Of a DNA stretch of 64,000 nucleotides, positions 59,846 through 64,000 are shown piece by piece. Numbering within the stretch: position 1 is the first letter of the stretch; the number at the start of each line of letters is the position of its first letter. Made by a program: the position numbers and the translations under genes. The notes under the pieces were generated by a model. The model had not been told where the DNA came from. It did no database searches and saw nothing but the letters and a program-made list of their open reading frames with translations. This DNA is from Microbacterium capsulatum (GTDB taxonomy: Bacteria > Actinomycetota > Actinomycetes > Actinomycetales > Microbacteriaceae), in the NCBI RefSeq assembly GCF_030865425.1, contig NZ_JAVFCB010000006.1, positions 213,261 to 277,260 on the forward strand, written 5' to 3'.

Positions 59846-60256
59846 ATGTCCGAGAAGATCCGCGTCTCCACCGACGCCGCCCCCGCCCCCGCCCACACGT
59901 TCTCCCAGGGGGTGCGCAAGGGCCCGTTCGTGCAGGTCTCCGGGCAGGGCCCGGTCGACCCGGTGACCAACGAGTACCTCTTCCCGGGCGACGTGGCCGC
60001 GCAGACCACCCGCACGCTGGAGAACGTGAAGGCGATCGTCGAGGCGTCCGGCGCGACCTTCGACGACGTCGTGATGCTCCGCGTCTACCTCACCAAGCGC
60101 GAAGACTTCTCGATCATGAACGACGCCTACGGCGCCTTCGTCACCGCGCACACCACGAGCGGCGTGCTGCCGTCGCGCACGACGGTGTTCACCGGCCTGC
60201 CCCGCGAGGAGATGCTCGTCGAGATCGACGGCATCGCGATCGTCGACCCGGCCTGA
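59846..60256 (+). CDS. RidA-family enamine/imine deaminase
   Basis: A 136-residue YjgF/YER057c/UK114 protein that hydrolyses 2-aminoacrylate-type imines. The fold signature includes FVQVSGQGPVDPVTNEYLFP, QTTRTLENVKAIVEASGATF, the substrate-binding arginine in VVMLRVYLTKREDF, PSRTTVFTGLPREEMLVEID and IDGIAIV at the end. TAAACT ends 6 bases before ATG 59846; a G-run stands between, so it is either leaderless or served by a very close ribosome-binding site. Confidence 0.93.
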   Translation: MSEKIRVSTDAAPAPAHTFSQGVRKGPFVQVSGQGPVDPVTNEYLFPGDVAAQTTRTLENVKAIVEASGATFDDVVMLRVYLTKREDFSIMNDAYGAFVTAHTTSGVLPSRTTVFTGLPREEMLVEIDGIAIVDPA

Positions 60257-60277
60257 CCGCGCCGCATTCGCTCCGCA

Positions 60278-60328
60278 CCGACCTGGCAGCGCGGCCCCGG
60301 ATCCTCCTGGACGGCGCTGCCAGGTCGG
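60278..60328. repeat. Intergenic palindrome after the RidA gene
   Basis: CCGACCTGGCAGCGC (60278-60292) and GCGCTGCCAGGTCGG (60314-60328) are perfect 15-bp arms around 21 bases. It resembles none of the other palindromes here and may serve as a terminator. Confidence 0.85.
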
Positions 60329-60377
60329 CCTGCTTGGATGTGAGGCCCGCCGCCGATCGCCCTGGAGGAAGTCCGTC

Positions 60378-60836
60378 ATGATCCGCCGTCCGACCCTCGC
60401 CGCGCTGACCCTCGCCGCCGCCCTCGGCCTGACCGCCTGTGCCACCGGCGCCGTTGCGCCCGGCTCCTCGAGCGCCCCTTCTCGTCCCGACACCCAGTCC
60501 GCCGCGGACGCCTGCGCCGCCGTCACGGCGGTGCTCACCACGGTGGGACAGGACGTCGCCTCGATCGACCCCACGGCTGCAGCGAAAGATCCGAATGGCA
60601 CCATGGCGCGTGTCACCGCGGACGTGGACAAGGTCCGCACCGCTGTCGACGGTCTTGGCAACGGCGAGATCCGCACCGCCGCGCTGAAGGTCCAAGGCGT
60701 GTACGAGAAGTACGGGGACACCCTGACCCGCGCCGTCCAGGATCACGATCCGAGCGCGGCGTTCGCGCTGCTGCAGGCCCCGAAGGACCTCGCAGACGCC
60801 ACCCAGGGGCTCAGCCGGGTCTGCGCTGCGAAGTAG
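60378..60836 (+). CDS. Small lipoprotein, unknown
   Basis: A 152-residue protein with a lipoprotein signal (LAALTLAAALGLTACATGAV; lipobox LTAC, cysteine 21) and a Ser/Pro-rich spacer. The mature part is mostly helical (VTADVDKVRTAVDGLGNGEI, ALKVQGVYEKYGDTLTRAVQ) with two cysteines (DACAAVT and SRVCAAK) likely to form a disulfide tying the ends. It would sit outside the membrane. No family is recognised. ATG 60378 follows CTGGAGGAAG. It precedes an L,D-transpeptidase gene but has its own spacer. Confidence 0.8.
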   Translation: MIRRPTLAALTLAAALGLTACATGAVAPGSSSAPSRPDTQSAADACAAVTAVLTTVGQDVASIDPTAAAKDPNGTMARVTADVDKVRTAVDGLGNGEIRTAALKVQGVYEKYGDTLTRAVQDHDPSAAFALLQAPKDLADATQGLSRVCAAK

Positions 60837-60961
60837 CGCCGCGGACCTCTCTTTATGCCCCTGAACAGGCATGATCCCGCCAAAGGTGCGTCCGTTGCCG
60901 TTTTGTGATATGGCATCCCGTATCCTGAGAGGTGGATTTTCAACGCTGAGGGCAGGGGGGT

Positions 60962-62494
60962 GTGGACGTGACGGATCTGGCAATGGCAGCGGGGGCTCCG
61001 ACGGAGGAGACGACCATCGTCGACGGTGCGCAACAGGTCGCGGACGCAGAGCCCACGGCCGACACGGCGGTCGTGGCGGACCAGGTCGCCTCGGGCGATG
61101 ACGGATCCGGCGCGCGCCCGGTGGAGTGGGCTCCGGCCGACGGCGCACCGAGGAAGAAGCGCCGCATCGGCCGCTGGATCGCGATCGGCATCGGCGTTCT
61201 CGCGCTCGGCGCGGGTGCCGCCTCGACCGTGCTGATCGCCCCCGGCACCGCCATCGCCGGTGTCCCGGTGGGCGGGATGACCGTCGGCGCCGCCGCAGAG
61301 GCCGTGAGCGGCCATCTCTCCGGCATGAGGATCACGCTGACCGGATCGGGATCCGGCACCGCGGTGACCGGATCCGACCTGGGTGCGCACATCGACGCCA
61401 CCAGGCTCGCCGAGCAGGCCTTCGCCCAGCGCCCGATGTGGAACATCACGAGCTGGCTGGGCGCGCCGATCACCGGCACGATCGCCCTCGACGACCGCGC
61501 CGCGGACCACGCGCTGCGCGCGCAGGTGCCGTCGGTCTACAAGGACGCCGCCGACGCGACCGTGACCTTCGACAAGGCGACCGGCAAGTACGTGACGACC
61601 CCGGCCAAGGACGGCACCGGCGTCGACCTCGCCAGGCTCACCGCCGCGATCACCCGCGCCTCCGAGCAGGGCCGAAGCACGGTGTCGTTCCGGGCGGAGG
61701 CCACGCCGGTCTCCGCCGCGATCACCGACAAGACCGCGGGCGACACCACGACCCGGCTGAACTCCCTGCTCTCCACGATCGGCTTCTACGTCGGCAGCGA
61801 ACGCACCGTCCCGGTCGACCCGGCGACAGCCGCCTCGTGGATCACGGTGACCCCCGACGCCGGCGCCCTGACGATCAAGGCCGATCAGGCGGCGATCCAG
61901 AAGGCCGTCGCCGGTCTGCCCGCCGCGGTCAACCGCGCCCCGGTCAACGCCACGAGCATCGTGAACTCCGCCGGCGAGGTGCTCCAGGACGTCACCGGCG
62001 GTGTGACCGGACGCCAGCTCGGCGACGTCACCGGCGTCGCCGCCGCGTTCGCCGCACAGATCGGGAACGGCAACGGCGTCTACGTGCTGCCGGTGAAGGA
62101 CTCCCCGTTCGCCACCACCTCGCTGCTGCGCAAGATCGACGTGAACCTCAGCACCGAGGTGCTCACGGTCACCGAGAACGGCAATGTCGTCGACTCGTGG
62201 GAGATCTCCTCCGGTCGTGAGGGCTTCGCCACGCACACCGGCACGTTCGCGGTGAACTGGAAGCTCGCCACCCAGGACATGGGCAACGTCGACACCTCGG
62301 TCGCGCCGTACTACTTCCAGCCCGCCGTGAAGTGGATCATGTACTTCAACGGCGACGAGGCCCTGCACGGCGTGTACTGGCACGACAACTGGGGCACGCC
62401 GATGAGCCACGGCTGCGTCGGCATGCCGGAGTACCGCGCGCAGTGGCTGTTCTACTGGAGCCCCAAGGGCACCGAGGTCACCGTCCACTACTGA
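60962..62494 (+). CDS. L,D-transpeptidase (YkuD) with peptidoglycan-binding domains
   Basis: A 510-residue cell-wall enzyme. A cytoplasmic tail of about 70 residues (basic RKKRRIGRW) leads to one membrane anchor (IAIGIGVLALGAGAASTVLI); then two PG_binding_4-like repeats (about 95-340, TIALDDRAADHALRAQ; VPVDPATAASWITVTPD). The catalytic YkuD domain is at about 375-510, with histidine and cysteine in LHGVYWHDNWGTPMSHGCVG. It cross-links peptidoglycan 3-3. The start is GTG 60962; GTG 60968 has a slightly better purine-rich site. It is followed by a terminator. Confidence 0.93.
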   Translation: MDVTDLAMAAGAPTEETTIVDGAQQVADAEPTADTAVVADQVASGDDGSGARPVEWAPADGAPRKKRRIGRWIAIGIGVLALGAGAASTVLIAPGTAIAGVPVGGMTVGAAAEAVSGHLSGMRITLTGSGSGTAVTGSDLGAHIDATRLAEQAFAQRPMWNITSWLGAPITGTIALDDRAADHALRAQVPSVYKDAADATVTFDKATGKYVTTPAKDGTGVDLARLTAAITRASEQGRSTVSFRAEATPVSAAITDKTAGDTTTRLNSLLSTIGFYVGSERTVPVDPATAASWITVTPDAGALTIKADQAAIQKAVAGLPAAVNRAPVNATSIVNSAGEVLQDVTGGVTGRQLGDVTGVAAAFAAQIGNGNGVYVLPVKDSPFATTSLLRKIDVNLSTEVLTVTENGNVVDSWEISSGREGFATHTGTFAVNWKLATQDMGNVDTSVAPYYFQPAVKWIMYFNGDEALHGVYWHDNWGTPMSHGCVGMPEYRAQWLFYWSPKGTEVTVHY

Positions 62495-62515
62495 TCCGGA
62501 TCCGTTCCGCCCGCT

Positions 62516-62545
62516 GAGGGCCCGTCGCAACCGCGGCGGGCCCTC
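62516..62545 (+). terminator. Hairpin terminator after the L,D-transpeptidase gene
   Basis: GAGGGCCCGTCGC and GCGGCGGGCCCTC (62516-62545) pair with one mismatch around AACC, followed by TCTCGTT. Confidence 0.85.
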
Positions 62546-62616
62546 TCTCGTTGCAGGCTGTTCTGTTCCGCTCGCGCTGTCCCTTCCTGCCGGCGCGGCC
62601 GCTCTTTCCGCTGTTA

Positions 62617-62663
62617 TGTCTCAGGACATCGGTGACGGTTCTGTATCAGGACATCGGTGACAG
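62617..62663. repeat. Left terminal repeats (two motif copies)
   Basis: TCAGGACATCGGTGACGG begins at 62621 and TCAGGACATCGGTGACAG at 62646. They are the likely transposase-binding sites. Confidence 0.88.
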
Positions 62664-62717
62664 TTCTGGGGGTCTTGGTGGTGACACTTCTCGGCTCAGA
62701 TTGAGCGGTGTCGAAGA

Positions 62718-63974
62718 ATGAACCTGTTGATGCGCGTGTCCGTCTCGCGATCTCTTGAACCTGTTGATGCGCGTGTCCGTCTCGCGATCTCTCGTTGGCC
62801 TGCGGATGCTCCGCGTGGGGCGGTGACGTCGTTTTGTCGAGAGCACGAGATCTCGCGGAAGACGTTCTATGTGCTGCTCGCTCGTGCGCGGGAGAAGGGC
62901 CCGGCGGCGGTGCTGGAGCCGCAGTCTCGTCGTCCGTCCGCGTCGCCGGCGAAGATCGGCGAGGAGGTGAAGCGGAGCGCGCTGGACGTGCGGGCAGCGC
63001 TGGAGCGATCCGGGCTCGACTACGGGCCGATCAGCGTGCACGACAAGATGACATCGATGGGATTCACGACCCCGTCGATCGCCTCACTCGCACGGATCTT
63101 CCGCGAAGCGGGCGTCGCCCGGGTGGAGCCAAAGAAGAAGCCGCGGTCCGCGTTCCGACGGTTCGTGTATCCCGCTCCGAACGCGTGCTGGCAACTCGAT
63201 GCGACCGAGTACGTCCTCGCGGGCGGACGGACCTGCGTGATCTTCCAGCTCACCGATGATCATGCTCGTCTCGCGGTCGCGTCGCATGTCGCGAGGGCGG
63301 AGACGAGCAAGGGCGCGGTCACGGTGATGGAGAAGGGGATCGCCCGGCATGGGGTCCCGCAGCGGCTCCTCACGGATAACGGTGCCGCATTGAACCCGCA
63401 CCGCCGCGGCATCGTCAGTCAGCTCGTCGCCTACGTGAGCACGCTCGGCGTCGTCGCGATCACCGGGAAGCCCGGGCACCCCATGACCCAGGGCAAGAAC
63501 GAGCGATTCCACCAGACCCTGTTCCGATGGTTGGACAAGCAGCCCCTCGCCGGGACGATCGAGGAACTCCAACATCTCGTGGACCGGTTCGACGTGATCT
63601 ACAACACCGAGCGCCCGCACCAGGCGCTTCCCGGTCGGAGCACCCCGCAACAGGCCTGGGACGCGACACCGAAAGCTCCCGCGCCAGAGCCAGACCCTGA
63701 CGCTGCCACCCATCCCGGGGCGACTGGAGATGCCGTCCGGATCGTCCGCACGCACGGCGACATCAGCATCCGCGGCACCACATTCCAACTCGGGAACGAG
63801 TTCGCCGGCACTCAAGTCCACGCGATCTGGAACCCCGCCCTGATCATGATCTTCGACGAGCGCGGCACCCTCATCATCGAACACCCCTGGCCACAACCCG
63901 GCACCCGCTACGTCGGCAACGGCAGACCCCGAGGATCGGCCCCCAGAAGACGCCCACTGTCACCGATGTCCTGA
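62718..63974 (+). CDS. IS481-family DDE transposase, 5' end altered by a duplication
   Basis: As read from ATG 62718 the protein has 418 residues: an N-terminal helix-turn-helix (TSFCREHEISRKTFYVLLAR) and an rve integrase core with the DDE residues in CWQLDATEYVLAGG, RLLTDNGAALNPH and TQGKNERFHQTLFRWLDKQP. NTERPHQALPGRSTPQQAW is also typical of IS481. A 37-bp direct duplication lies at the start: the apparent native frame from GTG 62708 (MSKNEPVDARVRL) meets TGA at 62756 because of it, while the same EPVDARVRL sequence returns in the second copy. The gene may work from ATG 62718 or may be crippled. The stop lies inside the right repeat. Confidence 0.88.
   Translation: MNLLMRVSVSRSLEPVDARVRLAISRWPADAPRGAVTSFCREHEISRKTFYVLLARAREKGPAAVLEPQSRRPSASPAKIGEEVKRSALDVRAALERSGLDYGPISVHDKMTSMGFTTPSIASLARIFREAGVARVEPKKKPRSAFRRFVYPAPNACWQLDATEYVLAGGRTCVIFQLTDDHARLAVASHVARAETSKGAVTVMEKGIARHGVPQRLLTDNGAALNPHRRGIVSQLVAYVSTLGVVAITGKPGHPMTQGKNERFHQTLFRWLDKQPLAGTIEELQHLVDRFDVIYNTERPHQALPGRSTPQQAWDATPKAPAPEPDPDAATHPGATGDAVRIVRTHGDISIRGTTFQLGNEFAGTQVHAIWNPALIMIFDERGTLIIEHPWPQPGTRYVGNGRPRGSAPRRRPLSPMS
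62719..62792. repeat. 37-bp direct duplication in the transposase start
   Basis: Two identical units, each beginning TGAACCTGTTGATGCGCGTG, start at 62719 and 62756. As 37 is not a multiple of three, the duplication shifts the frame. Confidence 0.92.
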
Positions 63975-64000
63975 GACACCAACTGTCACCGATGTCCTGA
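63957..64000. repeat. Right terminal repeats (two motif copies)
   Basis: CTGTCACCGATGTCCTGA occurs at 63957-63974 and 63983-64000, inverted relative to the left end. Confidence 0.88.

Larger units (their letters stand above)
62617..64000 (+). mobile_element. IS481-like insertion sequence, right tip at the window edge
   Basis: The left end starts TGTCTCAGGACATCGGTGAC at 62617 and the reverse complement of that end appears on the right (CACCGATGTCCTGAGACA at 63961-63978, and again CACCGATGTCCTGA up to 64000). Each end holds two copies of the TCAGGACATCGGTGACAG motif, 25-26 bases apart. A DDE transposase gene fills the middle. Total length is about 1.39 kb; the last few bases of the outer right repeat probably lie past 64000, so target duplication cannot be checked here. 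Confidence 0.88.

Noticed and set aside
58084..60381. Long plus-strand frame over the D-aminoacylase gene
   Set aside because: It is antisense to a complete D-aminoacylase with metal motifs in order and runs across the supported RidA gene.

Overview
The window comes from a high-GC actinobacterium, most likely Microbacteriaceae (Microbacterium-like). The signs are strong G/C third-position bias, several GTG/TTG starts, many ATGA/GTGA stop-start overlaps, apparently leaderless genes, actinobacterial forms of known genes (dual-ATPase Dpp protein, MoeZ-like ThiF-rhodanese, lipobox substrate-binding proteins) and abundant imperfect intergenic palindromes of the type GTTGAGCGAG...CTCGCTCAAC. Genus is inference; no rRNA or tRNA is present.

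Layout. 1-10.9 kb: a homoprotocatechuate (3,4-dihydroxyphenylacetate) meta-cleavage locus with a single-component FAD hydroxylase, IclR and GntR regulators, an MHS-type transporter, a fumarylacetoacetate-hydrolase/RraA fusion and hpaE, hpaD, hpaH, hpaI, with palindromic repeats between several genes. 11-12 kb: a DUF559-like nuclease gene between two near-identical palindromes. 12.1-16.6 kb: thiamine genes, thiO-thiS-thiG-thiF on the minus strand behind a TPP riboswitch, with thiE divergent. 16.7-18.7 kb: an uncharacterised protein and a HupE/UreJ-like membrane protein. 18.7-21.1 kb: glyA then folD, minus strand, behind a ZTP riboswitch. 21.4-22.9 kb: an APC amino-acid permease.

23-47.3 kb is a catabolic island: a VOC protein, a fused 2-oxoacid dehydrogenase E1, an E2, a semialdehyde dehydrogenase, five amidohydrolases (four of one deaminase/chlorohydrolase-like family, three of them in tandem), a creatinase/prolidase-fold protein with a damaged metal site, a 3-hydroxyisobutyrate-dehydrogenase-like enzyme, LacI and GntR regulators, and one complete Dpp-type ABC importer split over three places (two permeases; two paralogous binding proteins; one double ATPase). 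LacI-type operators with a central AACG/CGTT core sit at each part of the importer, so the pieces look like one regulon. The likely job is uptake and stepwise hydrolysis of amide-rich or N-heterocyclic compounds feeding semialdehyde and 2-oxoacid oxidation; the substrate is not known.

47.3-58 kb: N-acetylglucosamine use (beta-hexosaminidase, nagA; nagB, ROK kinase, ROK repressor), interrupted by an unusual membrane-anchored sigma-factor fusion and a small DUF2568/FAD-oxidase/Nudix cluster. 58-62.5 kb: an N-acyl-D-amino-acid deacylase, a RidA protein, a lipoprotein and an L,D-transpeptidase. 62.6 kb to the window end: an IS481-like element with doubled terminal repeats and a 37-bp duplication that disrupts the apparent native transposase start.

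The most notable items are the LacI-linked amidohydrolase island, the sigma factor joined to a zinc-binding anti-sigma-like module, membrane segments and an external repeat domain, and the FAH-RraA fusion that may replace the two-domain HpaG decarboxylase/isomerase.
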